Assembly: GCF_029946185.1 (NCBI RefSeq)
Contig: NZ_JAQSEA010000115.1
Coordinates: 1 to 48,762, forward strand
Reading direction: 5' to 3'
Source of the DNA: Prosthecobacter sp.
GTDB taxonomy: Bacteria; Verrucomicrobiota; Verrucomicrobiia; Verrucomicrobiales; Verrucomicrobiaceae
DNA: 48,762 bases
Part shown: piece after piece, positions 32,585 to 43,892 of the stretch
Layout: every line of letters begins with the position of its first letter
Numbering within the stretch: position 1 is the first letter of the stretch
The notes under the pieces: generated by a model
The model's database searches: none
What the model was told of the DNA's origin: nothing
The model's input: the letters and a program-made list of their open reading frames with translations, nothing else
Position numbers and translations under genes: made by a program

Positions 32585-34018
32585 ATGTTCTCCGCTCTCT
32601 CTGAAAAACTCGAAAGTGCCTTTAAGAAACTGCGCGGCCAGGCCCGCATCAGTGAATCCAACGTCACGGACGCCATGCAGGAAATCCGCATGGCCCTGCT
32701 CGAAGCAGACGTGGACTTCAAGGTCGCCAAAGATCTCGTCGAGACCGTCAGCAAACAGTCGATCGGCGCAGAAGTACTGCTCAAGGTTTCCCCCGGGCAG
32801 CAGATCGTCAAAATTTTCCATGATGAGCTGGTCAAGCTGCTGGGCAGCGATGCTAGCGCGCTGAACGTCGATCCCCCGCAGCGCATTCTTGTGACCGGCC
32901 TCAATGGTGCCGGTAAAACGACGACCTCCGCCAAGCTGGCCAACTGGCTCAAAAAACAGGGCCGCCGCCCATTGCTCCTCGCGCTGGATCTCTACCGCCC
33001 CGCCGCCATCAAGCAGTTGCAGGTGCTCGGCCAGCAGCTCAATGTGCCCGTGTTTGCACCTGCAGAAGGTGAAACAGATCCGGTGAAGGCCGCCAAGGCC
33101 GCCATGGTCTGGCTCAAGGAACAAGGCAGCGGAGTCGCCATCTTCGACACCGCCGGTCGTCAGGATCTCGATGAAGACCTGCTCGCGGAACTCAAGCGCG
33201 TGCGCGCCGTGGTGGAGCCGAATGAAGTCCTGCTGGTGGCAGACGCTGCCACAGGTCAGCAGGCCGTGAGCGTGGCGCAAAAATTCAATGCCGCCGTCGG
33301 CATCACGGGCCTGATCATGACCAAGCTCGATGGCGACGCCCGTGGGGGTGCCCTCCTGTCGATGCGCCAGGTCACCGGCTGTGCCGTCAAGTTCCTCGGC
33401 GTGGGTGAAAAGATCGAGCAGCTCGAAATTTTCCATCCCGACCGCATGGCGCAGCGCATCCTCGGCATGGGAGACGTCGTGGGCCTGGTGGAGAAAGCCG
33501 CCGAAGAGATCGACGAGAAGGAGGCCATGAAACTGGCCGCCCGCATGCAGTCGAACAAGTTCGATTTCACCGACATGCTCGCGCAAATGCGCATGATGAA
33601 GAAGCTCGGGCCCATCGGCGGCATCCTCGGCATGCTCCCCGGCATGGGCAAGATGAAGGACATGGTCGGCCCCGATGCTGACGACCGCATGAAACACGTC
33701 GAGGCCCTCATCCTTTCGATGACGCCCAAGGAACGCCAGCGCCCGGAAATCATCAACGGCCAGCGCCGCAAACGCATCTGCAACGGAGCAGGACGTCCCG
33801 TGATGGAAATGAACCAGCTCCTCAAGCAGTTCGAAATGATGAAAAAGCTCATGAGCAACAAGGGCATGATGGCCCAGATGATGGGCGGCATGATGGGAGG
33901 CGGCGGCGCAGGTGGCGGGATGGGAGGACTCGGAGGTCTGGGTGGAATGCTCGGAGGTGGCGGCGGTGGCAAAATGCCCAAGCTCCCACCCGGCATGAAG
34001 TTCCCTGGCAAATTCTAA
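32585..34018 (+). CDS. ffh: Signal recognition particle protein Ffh
   Basis: This 477-residue GTPase binds 4.5S RNA and signal sequences for cotranslational membrane targeting. Its N-domain helices precede the G domain, with P-loop GLNGAGKTTTSAKL (most bacteria have GLQGSGKTTT, a mild difference), DTAGRQ, TKLDGDARGG and LGVGEKIEQLEIF. The M domain contains the Met-rich GPIGGILGMLPGMGKM and the RNA-binding RRKRICNGAG. The tail is an unusually long Gly/Met-rich low-complexity stretch. Length is typical. It follows the deacetylase operon with 89 nt between and precedes the Gfo/Idh gene by 24 nt, so it may lead that transcript. Confidence 0.97.
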   Translation: MFSALSEKLESAFKKLRGQARISESNVTDAMQEIRMALLEADVDFKVAKDLVETVSKQSIGAEVLLKVSPGQQIVKIFHDELVKLLGSDASALNVDPPQRILVTGLNGAGKTTTSAKLANWLKKQGRRPLLLALDLYRPAAIKQLQVLGQQLNVPVFAPAEGETDPVKAAKAAMVWLKEQGSGVAIFDTAGRQDLDEDLLAELKRVRAVVEPNEVLLVADAATGQQAVSVAQKFNAAVGITGLIMTKLDGDARGGALLSMRQVTGCAVKFLGVGEKIEQLEIFHPDRMAQRILGMGDVVGLVEKAAEEIDEKEAMKLAARMQSNKFDFTDMLAQMRMMKKLGPIGGILGMLPGMGKMKDMVGPDADDRMKHVEALILSMTPKERQRPEIINGQRRKRICNGAGRPVMEMNQLLKQFEMMKKLMSNKGMMAQMMGGMMGGGGAGGGMGGLGGLGGMLGGGGGGKMPKLPPGMKFPGKF

Positions 34019-34042
34019 CCTTCCCTTTTTTCACACCTCATC

Positions 34043-34992
<950 letters not shown>

Positions 34993-34996
<4 letters not shown>

Positions 34997-36114
34997 ACCG
35001 GATTTTTATCATCGCAGGCGAGATCAGCGGCGACACCCATGCAGCGGGACTCCTGCGTGAATTGAGAACCCTTGAGCCCGACATGAAGGTCATCGGCCTC
35101 GGCGGCCCGAAAATGCGGGAAGCCGGCGGTGCAGGCATTGAGGACTGGGTCGAAACCGCCGGCGTCGTCGGACTGTGGGAAGTCGTGAAGATGTACCGCT
35201 ATTTCAAAGAGAAGATGGATGCCGTGCTGGCCTCCATCCTCGATCAAAAACCCGAAGCGGTGATCCTCGTGGATTATCCCGGATTCAATCTGCGCCTGGC
35301 CAAAAGCCTGCGCACCGCCGGATACAAGGGGCGCATTCTGTACTACATCAGTCCGCAGGTCTGGGCTTGGAAGAAAGGCCGCGTGAAGACCATGGCGCAG
35401 GTGCTCGATCTCATGATCTGCATCTTCCCCTTCGAAAAAGACTTCTATGAGAAGAGCGGACTGCCCACCGAATTCAGCGGCCACCCCATGGTCGACCGAG
35501 TGGTGACGCTGAAACGCGAATGGAAGCGCGAACCCGGATTCGTTGGCTGGTTCCCCGGCAGCCGCCACAACGAAGTGCGCCGTTTGTTTCCCATCATGAT
35601 GGACGCGGCCAAGATCATCAAGGCAGCCATGCCCAATGCCCGCTTTGTCGTTTCGGCAGCCAATGAAACGCTGGCAGGATTCATGCGCAACATGACCGAC
35701 GAGCACGGCATGCCCGAGGCGAAGCGCTGGATCGAAACCGGCACCGTCTATGATCTGATGCAGCGTGCTCAAGCCGGAGCCGTCGCCTCAGGAACCGCCA
35801 CACTGGAAGCCGCCTGCTTTGGCATGCCCTACACGCTGATCTACAACGTGAGCTGGCCCACCTACGTCATCGCCAAGCTGGTGGTGCGTATCAAGCACCT
35901 AGGCATCGTCAACATCCTCGCCAAACGTGAAGTGGTGAAAGAACTCGTGCAGGGAGACCTCAGCGCGGAAACGCTCGCCCAAGCCACCCTCGAACTGCTC
36001 AACAACGCAGCCAAGCGCGAGCAACTGCAAGAGGAGCTTGCGGAGGTCGTCGCCACTCTCGGCAGCAGCGGAGCTTACGCACGCGCTGCCAAAGCGGTGC
36101 ATGAAGCAATGTAA
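34993..36114 (+). CDS. lpxB: Lipid-A-disaccharide synthase LpxB
   Basis: The 373-residue GT19 glycosyltransferase joins 2,3-diacyl-GlcN-1-P and UDP-2,3-diacyl-GlcN at the inner membrane. It starts MNRIFIIAGEISGDTHAAGL, the LpxB signature. Further markers are GLGGPKMREAG, VDYPGFNLRLAK, YYISPQVWAWKKGRV, FPFEKDFYE, GHPMVDR, the PGSR turn WFPGSRHNEVRRLFP and the late SGTATLEAACFGMP. All match the family, and the length is usual. The start at 34993 overlaps the preceding oxidoreductase; an upstream frame to 34879 is a shadow of that gene. It shows that this organism makes lipid A and so has an LPS-type outer membrane. Confidence 0.96.
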
Positions 36115-36153
36115 GGCTTCAGCTGTTGATCAGGTGAAGCCTGAAGAAGTGAT

Positions 36154-36186
36154 GCCCAAGCGCCTTGAAGACAAGGCGCGTCGGGC
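36154..36186. terminator. Hairpin between convergent lpxB and glgP
   Basis: GCGCCTTG-AAGA-CAAGGCGC (36160-36179) is a perfect 8-bp stem, extended by GCCC/GGGC flanks. It lies in the 83-nt gap between two convergent genes and could terminate either transcript, though there is no clear T-tract. Confidence 0.6.
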
Positions 36187-36197
36187 AAGCAATCTCT

Positions 36198-38660
36198 TCA
36201 GACGCTGATCTGGGGGAGGTTCCAGACTTTTTTGGCGTATTCGAGGATGGTGCGGTCGCTGCTGAACTTGCCCATGCGGGCGGTGTTGTGAATGGCCATC
36301 TTCTGCCAGAGGGGCTGGTCGCGGTAAGCCTTGTCCACTTCGGCCTGACAGGCGGCGTATGCGTCGTAATCAGCCATGACGAGGAAGGGATCGCCATGGG
36401 TCAGCAGGCTGTCGCGCAGCGGTTTGAATTCATCCTGGTTGCCGGTGAAATAGTCAGATGCCAGCCAGTCGATGCTGAGACGCAGCTCTTCACTGGCGTG
36501 GTAGAAGTCCCAGGGATTATAGCCCTTGGCGTAGAGCTCGGTGACTTGCTCGACGGTCATGCCGAAGATGAAGATATTGTCCGGACCCACCTCTTCAAGA
36601 ATTTCGACATTGGCACCATCCAGCGTGCCGATGGTCAGCGCACCGTTGAGGGCGAGCTTCATGTTTCCCGTGCCGGAGGCTTCCTTGCCCGCAGTCGAGA
36701 TCTGCTCGGAAAGATCCGCCGCAGGAATGATGCGCTCCGCAAGTGAGACTCCGTAGTTCGGGATGTAGATGACCTTCAGTTTGCCATTCACCCGAGGGTC
36801 GTGATTGACCTTGTTTGCGAGGGCATTGATGGCGTGGATGATGTTCTTGGCGAGGTAGTAGCCGGGAGCAGCCTTGGCACCGAAAATGAAGACACGGGGG
36901 GCCATGTCGAAGTTCGGATCGGCAATGATCTTGCGATACAGGGTGACGATGTGCAGCAGGTTAAGATGCTGCCGCTTGTATTCGTGCAGACGTTTGATCT
37001 GGACATCGAACAACGCATCCGGGCTGACACTGACCCCACAGGTGTCCTGAATGATCTTGGCCAGGTGCACCTTGTGCCCACGCTTGATGGCCTGAAATTT
37101 TTCCTTGAAGGAGGCGTCATCGGCAAAGCGATCCAGCGCGATCAGCTTGGTGGAGTCCTTCAACCAGCCAGCCCCAATGGATTCCGTGATGAGGGCGGAG
37201 AGCTGCGGATTGCACACGTCGAGCCAGCGGCGGAAGGTGACCCCGTTGGTCAGATTGAGGAAGCGGTCTGGATAGAGCTCAAAAAAGTCCGGGAACAACC
37301 GCTCGCAAAGAAGGCGCGTATGCAGCGCGGCCACACCGTTGGTCGCATGGCTGCCGAGCACGGACAGATGCGCCATGCGGACGTGTTTGCCTCCATGATC
37401 TTCGATGAGAGACAGACTGCGCTTCTTTTCTCCATCTCCAGGCCAGCGTTTCTCAACATCACCTTCGAGGAAGCGCTTGTTGATTTCAAAGATGATCTGC
37501 AGGTGACGCGGAAGAACGCGCTCAAACAACGCCGCGCTCCAGGTCTCCAGTGCTTCGGGAAGCAGCGTGTGATTGGTGTAGGAGAAAGTCTTCTGACAGA
37601 TGTCCCAAGCCTGGCTCCATTCGAGTTTCTCTTCATCCACGAGGATGCGCATGAGTTCAGGAATGGCGACGGCGGGATGCGTGTCATTGAGCTGAACGGC
37701 GGCCTTGGCGGGGAACTCGCTCCAAGGCAAGTCGTAGCCGCCTTTGAAGCGTCGTACAATATCAGCGAGGGAGCAGGCCACAAAGAAGTACTGCTGCACC
37801 AGGCGCAGTTCCTTGCCGCTCTCGGTGGCGTCATTCGGGTAGAGCACCTTGGAAACGGTTTCAGCGATGGCCTTTTCACGCAGGGCCTCGATGTAGCTGC
37901 CTTCGTTGAAGATCTTGAAGTTGAAGTCTTCATCCGCCTGGGCCTGCCAGAGACGCAGCACGTTCACAGTGTTGCTGTCATAGCCGACAATAGGAATATC
38001 CCACGGCAGGCCGAGCAGGCATTTGGTTTCGACCCACTCATGATGTGGCTGGCCAAATTCGTCGAATTTTTGAATGACATGGCCGTAAAGCTTGACGGAT
38101 TGACGATAGGACGGCCGCGCAATCTTCCACGGGCTGCCATCGCGCATCCAGGCATCCGGATGCTCGACCTGCTTGCCGTTGACGAACTCCTGGCGGAACA
38201 AACCAAACTCGTAATGAATGCCATACCCGATGGCGGGCAGATCCATGGTGCTGAGGGAGTCCATGAAACAAGCGGCGAGACGGCCCAGACCGCCGTTGCC
38301 AAGGCCCATGTCAGGCTCCTTTTGCACCAAGGCGTCGAGATCTTTGCCCATCTCAGACAGCGCCTGCTTGGTGGTGTCGTAGATGCCTGCATTACGCAGG
38401 TTGTTTTCCAGCAGACGGCCCATGAGATACTCCAGCGAGAGATAGTGCACGCGCCTGACGCCCTGCGAACGATGCTGATGACGCGACTGCGTGGCGCGCT
38501 CCATGACGCGATCCCGCACAGCCAGCGAGGTGGCCACATACCAGTCATTCTCACTGGCCGATTGAATGTAGGCTCCCAGTGTAAACCGCAGGTGATTGGT
38601 GATCGAGAGCTTGAGACTGTCGGTGGTGTTGAGAACGGCGCAGTTGGCGAGGGCTTCCAT
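36198..38660 (-). CDS. glgP: Glycogen/starch phosphorylase
   Basis: This 820-residue GT35 enzyme releases glucose-1-phosphate from glycogen or maltodextrin using pyridoxal phosphate. The N-terminal region has [12 protein letters not shown] and [15 protein letters not shown], the middle part WGEG-type substrate contacts, and the PLP-lysine segment [19 protein letters not shown] near residue 660. Length and all motifs agree with bacterial GlgP. It begins [18 protein letters not shown] and lies 24 nt downstream of rsmI, which suggests cotranscription with the envelope-biogenesis genes upstream. Its presence implies glycogen storage. Confidence 0.96.
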   Translation of the reverse strand: MEALANCAVLNTTDSLKLSITNHLRFTLGAYIQSASENDWYVATSLAVRDRVMERATQSRHQHRSQGVRRVHYLSLEYLMGRLLENNLRNAGIYDTTKQALSEMGKDLDALVQKEPDMGLGNGGLGRLAACFMDSLSTMDLPAIGYGIHYEFGLFRQEFVNGKQVEHPDAWMRDGSPWKIARPSYRQSVKLYGHVIQKFDEFGQPHHEWVETKCLLGLPWDIPIVGYDSNTVNVLRLWQAQADEDFNFKIFNEGSYIEALREKAIAETVSKVLYPNDATESGKELRLVQQYFFVACSLADIVRRFKGGYDLPWSEFPAKAAVQLNDTHPAVAIPELMRILVDEEKLEWSQAWDICQKTFSYTNHTLLPEALETWSAALFERVLPRHLQIIFEINKRFLEGDVEKRWPGDGEKKRSLSLIEDHGGKHVRMAHLSVLGSHATNGVAALHTRLLCERLFPDFFELYPDRFLNLTNGVTFRRWLDVCNPQLSALITESIGAGWLKDSTKLIALDRFADDASFKEKFQAIKRGHKVHLAKIIQDTCGVSVSPDALFDVQIKRLHEYKRQHLNLLHIVTLYRKIIADPNFDMAPRVFIFGAKAAPGYYLAKNIIHAINALANKVNHDPRVNGKLKVIYIPNYGVSLAERIIPAADLSEQISTAGKEASGTGNMKLALNGALTIGTLDGANVEILEEVGPDNIFIFGMTVEQVTELYAKGYNPWDFYHASEELRLSIDWLASDYFTGNQDEFKPLRDSLLTHGDPFLVMADYDAYAACQAEVDKAYRDQPLWQKMAIHNTARMGKFSSDRTILEYAKKVWNLPQISV

Positions 38661-38684
38661 GAGTGTGCTGGGTAGTGAATGGGG

Positions 38685-39464
38685 TTACCAGGTCAACCAC
38701 TTGGGTGGATCGACCGGCGCGATGAGGAGAGTGATTTCTCCTTTGGGCGTTTTGGTTTGGTAATGAGATAGCAGGATGCTTGCCGGACCACGTTTGAATT
38801 CCTCAAACTTTTTCGTCAACTCCCGTGCCACGACCACCCGATGCTCAGGCGCAGCCTCGGCCAGGATGGCCAGCGTATCGACAAGACGGTAGGGACTTTC
38901 GAAGAAAATGCTGGTGCAGTCACGCTGCAAAGCGGCTGTCAGCACGGTAGCACGCGCACCTTTTTTGTGAGGGAGAAAGCCGCCAAAATAGAAGGGAGTC
39001 GTGGGCAGTCCAGACGCAGCAAGCGCGGTGATGACGGCGCTGGGGCCAGGGATACCCTCCACATGCAGACCAGCCGCAACCATGGCCCCGACCAGCCGCT
39101 GCCCGGGATCAGACACCGTGGGCATGCCCGCATCTGAGATCAGTGCCACGCTGCCCCCCTGCCGCATGTGCTCAAGCAACTGGGGAATACGGTGCGCTTC
39201 ATTGTGCTCATTGAGGCTGATGAGTCGCGCACGAATGTCATGGTGCTTCAGCAGCATGCCTGAATGGCGCGTGTCCTCGCAGGCCACCAAGTCCGCAATG
39301 CGCAGGGTGTCGAGCGCACGCTGGGTAATGTCGCGCATGTTGCCGATGGGCGTGGCCACCAGATGCAGGCCCGGAGTCAAGCGACCCGTGGCCACCACCG
39401 GCTCAATCAACGCATCATCTGCACCTTCAAACTGTTCTGCGGCTGAATCCGGATCCGACGACAT
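38685..39464 (-). CDS. rsmI: 16S rRNA (cytidine-1402-2'-O)-methyltransferase
   Basis: This 259-residue SAM-dependent methyltransferase modifies C1402 of 16S rRNA at the ribosomal P site. Family markers are GLHLVATPIGNMRDITQRAL, ACEDTRHSGMLLKH, SLNEHNE, LISDAGMPTVSDPG, and VARELTKKFEE. It has a TIM-like class III (tetrapyrrole-methylase) fold. The N-terminal 30 residues are a poorly conserved acidic extension. It lies 15 nt downstream of lptE and 24 nt upstream of glgP on the same strand. Confidence 0.95.
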   Translation of the reverse strand: MSSDPDSAAEQFEGADDALIEPVVATGRLTPGLHLVATPIGNMRDITQRALDTLRIADLVACEDTRHSGMLLKHHDIRARLISLNEHNEAHRIPQLLEHMRQGGSVALISDAGMPTVSDPGQRLVGAMVAAGLHVEGIPGPSAVITALAASGLPTTPFYFGGFLPHKKGARATVLTAALQRDCTSIFFESPYRLVDTLAILAEAAPEHRVVVARELTKKFEEFKRGPASILLSHYQTKTPKGEITLLIAPVDPPKWLTW

Positions 39465-39479
39465 GGTGCGGACAGAGGG

Positions 39480-39989
39480 TTACCAGCCTTCGGAAATCTG
39501 ATCCGCTAGATTGTTGGCCAGACGCTGGGCTGCATCCTCGATAAGCTGGGTTTCCGAGAGCTGCAGATTCGCCTCAAGGATGATGTAAGAATCAGCGCTG
39601 GCGTTGCCAGCATGGAGCACCTTTCCTGATGCCACTTCCGTGATGCTAAACAGACAGGTCAATGATCCCATGATCTGCGAGGTGCGCAGGACGTTATTAA
39701 GGTCGGAACGAAACTGGGTGCGGTCGATGCTCGCAAGTTGCCCTTTCAAGACCGCTTCAGCTTCGCTTTTGGCGACGATCTGATACGAGCCGTGGTTTTG
39801 CAGCTGTTTGATGACCGCATTCGTCACGAGCGAGGCAATACGGGGCTCCAGCGTGAGATTTTCAAAAGTCGGCACCGCGATCTTGGTAATGGCGCGAAGA
39901 TGGGTGGGTTTTTGAGCACCCAAGGTGTAGCCCGCACAGCCGGAGAGCATGAGGCAGCCAGATGCCAGCAGAAGAAAAAGCGAATTCAT
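39480..39989 (-). CDS. lptE: LPS assembly lipoprotein LptE
   Basis: The 169-residue protein starts MNSLFLLLASGCLMLSGC, a lipoprotein signal with lipobox LSGC. GYTLGAQKP and IAVPTFENLTLEPRI are characteristic of the LptE/LPS-assembly family, in which the lipoprotein plugs LptD in the outer membrane. The remainder shows the expected alternation of strands and helices. Start 39989 is preferred over 40046 because the signal begins there. It is followed by rsmI after 15 nt. LptD itself is not in the window. Confidence 0.87.
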   Translation of the reverse strand: MNSLFLLLASGCLMLSGCAGYTLGAQKPTHLRAITKIAVPTFENLTLEPRIASLVTNAVIKQLQNHGSYQIVAKSEAEAVLKGQLASIDRTQFRSDLNNVLRTSQIMGSLTCLFSITEVASGKVLHAGNASADSYIILEANLQLSETQLIEDAAQRLANNLADQISEGW

Positions 39990-40049
39990 CCAAATAGTTA
40001 AAGAAGTGACCCTGCTGAGTAATGGCGTGCTGCCATGCCAGCGCAAGAA

Positions 40050-41390
40050 TTATGACGCAGGCTTCGACGTGGAAGGAGCGGGCGGCACAGGCAAAGTTGA
40101 ACTCGGAGACGGCTGCAACATGGAGGGTGCACTTGGGGAAGGCGGCACCGGCAGCAATGCAGGCTTTTCAGTATCAAGCACGGGTGGCAGCAAGGATCCA
40201 GCTCCAGGCGCAGCGGCTCCGGGACGGAGCGGGAGCGTCGGCTCCTGCAAAGGAATGGGCACAAACCCTTCGTCACCCGTACGCATTCTCGGCTTCTGGC
40301 TCAGGCGGGCCAGCTCCGGCGCCAGCGGGCCAACATAATCATCACGCGTCTTCAAGTTCCCCGCAGTCAGTGCCGTGTAGTCCTGACCCGGACCTTTCTT
40401 GGCATTCGACACACCCTCAGGATCAGCGGCGGCGAGCTCAGCCAGCATCGTGCGCGCTTCTGCCGAAACCTCTGGAGAACCAAACTTAAGCGCCTCATTG
40501 AGATAAATCGCTGCCGCCGGGGTTTTACCGACACGCTGGTAGTACTTGGCCACGTTGAGAGACTGGTTGGCTTCCGCCGTGTTGACCTGATTCAGGATCA
40601 TCTCGGTCTCCTGTTTGCGCTCGCCAGCAGGATTGGTGGCGATGTAGGTGCGCAGCGCATCACGTGCAGCCAGGAGGTTGGAGGCGTCTTCGCTGCGCTG
40701 AGCAGCAATGTTGCTAATGGACCCAATGCGGAACTGGGCTTCAGCCGCCTGCGACGAGTTGGGGTAGTTTTCCACCACTTTATTATAGGCTTCGACGGCC
40801 TTGTCCTTCTCCTTCAGGTCCTGCTGAATTTCTGCGATGCTAAATTGGGCAAGGGGTGCAAATTTGCCAAAGGGTGCATTCTTGATGATCTTCTCGTAGA
40901 ATTTAATCACCTCAGACGAGTTCATCTTCATGCTAATCAGCAGCATCCCACGCTGCTTTTTGCCGCCTTTGGCCTCTTCGGCGATCTCATACTGTTTCTC
41001 AATGGCGTCACTGAAATGCGGGCTGTCACGGTAGGACAGAATGAAGGTCTGGAACGCGTCAAATGCATCATCCATCTTGCCATTTTGGCGAATGATGAGG
41101 GCATTCTGGAAGGAAGCCTCCGCAGCGCTCGGGGTGAAGGCGTATCTCTTCACAATAGTCTGATACAGGCCCTGGGCTTTACCGACTCTGCCTGCATTCT
41201 CCGCCTGACGGGCTTGCGCCAGCATGGCGGAGGCGGCGAGCTCCTGCGACTCACGCTCGCTGTTCACAGGCACCACTTTATCCTTCTTGCCAGAAAACGG
41301 CCAAAGCGCAGAAGATGCAGTCGTCAAAGCAAGAAATGAGACGGCACATGCCAGAAATACTGACAGGTGAGCATGAGGGTGGAAATTCAT
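40050..41390 (-). CDS. TPR protein, BamD-like outer-membrane assembly factor
   Basis: The 446-residue protein has a signal segment (MNFHPHAHLSVFLACAVSF) and about five TPR-type repeats (residues about 60-300), with LAQARQAENAGRVGKAQGLYQTIVKRY-like helices and the pattern FAPLAQFSIAEIQ and VVENYPNSSQAAEAQF. This resembles BamD/YfgL-associated TPR lipoproteins or the YbgF/CpoB group, but the lipobox Cys is not clear and the protein is longer than BamD (about 245). The C-terminal 100 residues are Pro/Ser-rich. It leads a minus-strand run with lptE, rsmI and glgP. A general envelope TPR role is safer than BamD itself. Confidence 0.65.
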   Translation of the reverse strand: MNFHPHAHLSVFLACAVSFLALTTASSALWPFSGKKDKVVPVNSERESQELAASAMLAQARQAENAGRVGKAQGLYQTIVKRYAFTPSAAEASFQNALIIRQNGKMDDAFDAFQTFILSYRDSPHFSDAIEKQYEIAEEAKGGKKQRGMLLISMKMNSSEVIKFYEKIIKNAPFGKFAPLAQFSIAEIQQDLKEKDKAVEAYNKVVENYPNSSQAAEAQFRIGSISNIAAQRSEDASNLLAARDALRTYIATNPAGERKQETEMILNQVNTAEANQSLNVAKYYQRVGKTPAAAIYLNEALKFGSPEVSAEARTMLAELAAADPEGVSNAKKGPGQDYTALTAGNLKTRDDYVGPLAPELARLSQKPRMRTGDEGFVPIPLQEPTLPLRPGAAAPGAGSLLPPVLDTEKPALLPVPPSPSAPSMLQPSPSSTLPVPPAPSTSKPAS

Positions 41391-41488
41391 CGTGAGGACA
41401 GTAAGTTCTAGATAGGCTTGCGTCAAGGTGGCAACGCAGTTGTCTCAGCAGTCATTCACCGGCCTTGTTTTGCCAGTTTCCCCGGTCT

Positions 41489-41495
41489 AAAGGAG
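41489..41495 (+). promoter_or_regulatory. Ribosome binding site
   Basis: AAAGGAG eight nt before the ATG at 41504 is a near-perfect Shine-Dalgarno sequence and decides the start of the esterase gene, as most starts in this window lack one this strong. Confidence 0.8.
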
Positions 41496-41503
41496 ACCAA
41501 ATT

Positions 41504-42427
41504 ATGCGCTATTTGGCCCTCCTAGCTCTCAGCTTTCCCCTTCTAACCCAATGTCAGGGCGCTTCGACTCTCCCGGCCGGCTTCCATGCCGTGCGGAACC
41601 TCGACTACGTCGGCTTAGGCAATCAGCGCCAAATGCTCGACCTCTACCTGCCTGACGCCAAGGCAGACAAACCGCACCCGCTGGTCGTTTACATCCACGG
41701 CGGCGGCTGGGAAACTGGCAGCAAGGACGAGGCGGATGTGCTGGCGGAACTCATCAAAGGCGGCACGCCCTACGCCGGGGCCAGCATCAACTACCGCCTC
41801 ACGGATCAGGCCCCTTGGCCCGCGCAGATTCATGACTGCAAAGCCGCCATCCGCTGGCTGCGCGCCCATGCACAGGAATACAACCTCGATCCGGACAAAA
41901 TCGCCGTTTTTGGCATCTCCGCTGGCGGGCACCTCGTCAGCATGCTCGGCGTCACCGGCGGGGTGAAGGAGCTCGAAGGCACGCTCGGCCAACATTTGGA
42001 CCAAAGCAGCCGCGTCTCCTGCGTGCTCGACTTCTGCGGCCCGTCCAATTTCCTCACTTTCGGTGGCAAAGGCAGCGTCATCGACCCTGACGATCCCAAG
42101 GGCGCGATGGCCAAGCTCATTGGCGGCCCGCTCAAGGACCGCCAGGACGTCGCACGCAATGCCTCACCCGTCACCTACATCACCCCGGACGACGCCCCCT
42201 TCCTCATCATCCATGGGGACAAGGACCCCCTCGTTCCCTACGCCCAGGCCACGGAGTTTGATGCCGCTCTAGAGGCGGACCACATCCCCTCCACCCTTCT
42301 CACCGGCACCGATGGCGGCCACGTCTTCCTCAGCGGCCCGCTTTTCGAGCGTATGAACGCATTCAATGCCCGCCATCTGCAGGGCAAAAACGTCCAAATC
42401 CCCGAAGGAGCCGTTCCTTCCAAGTAA
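41504..42427 (+). CDS. Alpha/beta hydrolase lipoprotein (esterase/lipase type)
   Basis: This 307-residue protein starts MRYLALLALSFPLLTQCQG, a lipoprotein signal with Cys at residue 17. The alpha/beta hydrolase motifs are complete: oxyanion HGGG in VVYIHGGGWETGSK, nucleophile Ser in FGISAGGHL, Asp in IIHGDKDPLVP and His in GTDGGHVF. It belongs with the BD-FAE/esterase group, carboxylesterases acting on short acyl esters of sugars or polyphenols. It lies 39 nt upstream of proA on the same strand. It should act at the outer face of the cell envelope. Confidence 0.9.
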   Translation: MRYLALLALSFPLLTQCQGASTLPAGFHAVRNLDYVGLGNQRQMLDLYLPDAKADKPHPLVVYIHGGGWETGSKDEADVLAELIKGGTPYAGASINYRLTDQAPWPAQIHDCKAAIRWLRAHAQEYNLDPDKIAVFGISAGGHLVSMLGVTGGVKELEGTLGQHLDQSSRVSCVLDFCGPSNFLTFGGKGSVIDPDDPKGAMAKLIGGPLKDRQDVARNASPVTYITPDDAPFLIIHGDKDPLVPYAQATEFDAALEADHIPSTLLTGTDGGHVFLSGPLFERMNAFNARHLQGKNVQIPEGAVPSK

Positions 42428-42466
42428 AACCCATAGCGCAACCTCTCCGGTTGCCCCCTTTTTGCA

Positions 42467-43735
42467 ATGACCGATTCCGAAATCAAGTCCACCATCCTCG
42501 ACATGGGCCGCCGCGCCCGTGCCGCCTCGTATGCCCTCGTCAAGCTGACCACCGAGCAGAAGAACGCCATCCTCGTCGCCATGGCCGACGAAATCATGGC
42601 CCGGCAGGAAGCCATCCTCTCCGCCAACGCCCTCGACCTCGCTCGTGCGGAGCAAAACGGCCTCAGCAAGGCCATGATCGACCGCCTCACGCTCGACCCA
42701 AAGCGCCTCCAAGCCGTGGCCGATGCCGTGCGCGAGGTCGCTCTACTCCCCGACCCTGTCGGCGAAAAGCTCACCGACTGGACCCGTCCCAACGGCCTCC
42801 ACATTCGCAAAGTCCGCGTCCCCATCGGCGTCATCGGCATCATCTTCGAGTCACGCCCAAACGTCACCACAGACGCCGCATCCCTCTGCTTTAAAACCGG
42901 CAACGCCACCATCCTGCGCGGTGGCAGCGAGGCCATCGACAGCAACCGCGCCCTCGCCGCAGCCTTGCAGGCCGGTGGCGAGCGCGCCGGACTCCCACCC
43001 GACAGCGTCCAGCTCATCCCCTTCACCGACCGCGCCAGCGTCGAGCACATGGCACAGATGGATCAGTACCTCGACCTCATCATCCCACGCGGTGGCAAAG
43101 GCCTCATCGAGAAAGTCGTCGCCACCGCCCGCATGCCCGTCATCAAGCACTACGACGGCGTCTGCCACGTCTATGTCCATGTGGATGCCGATCTCGACAT
43201 GGCAGCAAACATCATCGTCAACAGCAAGTGCCAGAAACCCGGCGTCTGCAATGCCCTCGAAACCATCCTCGTCCATGAGGATCTCGCCGCCACTTTCTAT
43301 CCGCTCGTCGGTCAGCGCCTTCTCGAAGCAGGCGTCGAAATCCATGCAGATGCCACCGCCCTGCAGCACCTCGGCGTGCCCGCCACACCCGCCACTGAGG
43401 AAGACTGGAGCACCGAGTACCTCGACCTCATCCTCTCTGCCAAAACCGTCACCGGATTGGATGAAGCCATCGCGCACATCAATCGCTACGGCTCCCATCA
43501 TACCGACAGCATCATCACCAAAGACCGCGCCACCGCCGAACGCTTCCAGCACGAAATCGACAGCGCCGTGGTCATGCATAATGCAAGCACCCGCTTCAAC
43601 GACGGCGGCGAGTTCGGCTTCGGCGCCGAGATCGGCATCTCCACGGACAAGCTTCATGCGCGCGGGCCCATGGGCCTGGCAGAATTGTGCAGCTACAAAT
43701 ACCTAGTGGATGGCAGCGGTCAGGTGCGGCCCTGA
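42467..43735 (+). CDS. proA: Gamma-glutamyl phosphate reductase ProA
   Basis: The 422-residue enzyme reduces gamma-glutamyl phosphate to glutamate-5-semialdehyde with NADPH, the second step of proline synthesis. Family features are RVPIGVIGIIFESRPNVTTDA, ILRGGSEA, LIIPRGGKGLIEKV, the active-site Cys in QKPGVCNALETILV, and FNDGGEFGFGAEIGISTDK-type C-terminus. Length matches. It follows the esterase gene by 39 nt and precedes an L,D-transpeptidase gene by 157 nt. ProB is not in the window, so pathway genes are dispersed. Confidence 0.97.
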   Translation: MTDSEIKSTILDMGRRARAASYALVKLTTEQKNAILVAMADEIMARQEAILSANALDLARAEQNGLSKAMIDRLTLDPKRLQAVADAVREVALLPDPVGEKLTDWTRPNGLHIRKVRVPIGVIGIIFESRPNVTTDAASLCFKTGNATILRGGSEAIDSNRALAAALQAGGERAGLPPDSVQLIPFTDRASVEHMAQMDQYLDLIIPRGGKGLIEKVVATARMPVIKHYDGVCHVYVHVDADLDMAANIIVNSKCQKPGVCNALETILVHEDLAATFYPLVGQRLLEAGVEIHADATALQHLGVPATPATEEDWSTEYLDLILSAKTVTGLDEAIAHINRYGSHHTDSIITKDRATAERFQHEIDSAVVMHNASTRFNDGGEFGFGAEIGISTDKLHARGPMGLAELCSYKYLVDGSGQVRP

Positions 43736-43892
43736 ATCTTGGGTAATACACTTGTCGAACGACTCTCGCATTCCAGCCATGGCATCTTTCTTGCGCGCAT
43801 CTTTACTTGCGGGATCGTGTGTCCCCGTTCTCTTTGCGACGCTCAAATTCAGGAAAAAGCCATCGCAGGTGCGATTGGCTTTTCATTTCCCC

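Noticed and set aside
32570-33697. 375-codon open frame antisense to ffh
   Set aside because: No domain is visible and ffh is clear.
36801-38675. 624-codon open frame antisense to glgP
   Set aside because: Shadow of a well-supported phosphorylase gene with no recognisable motif.
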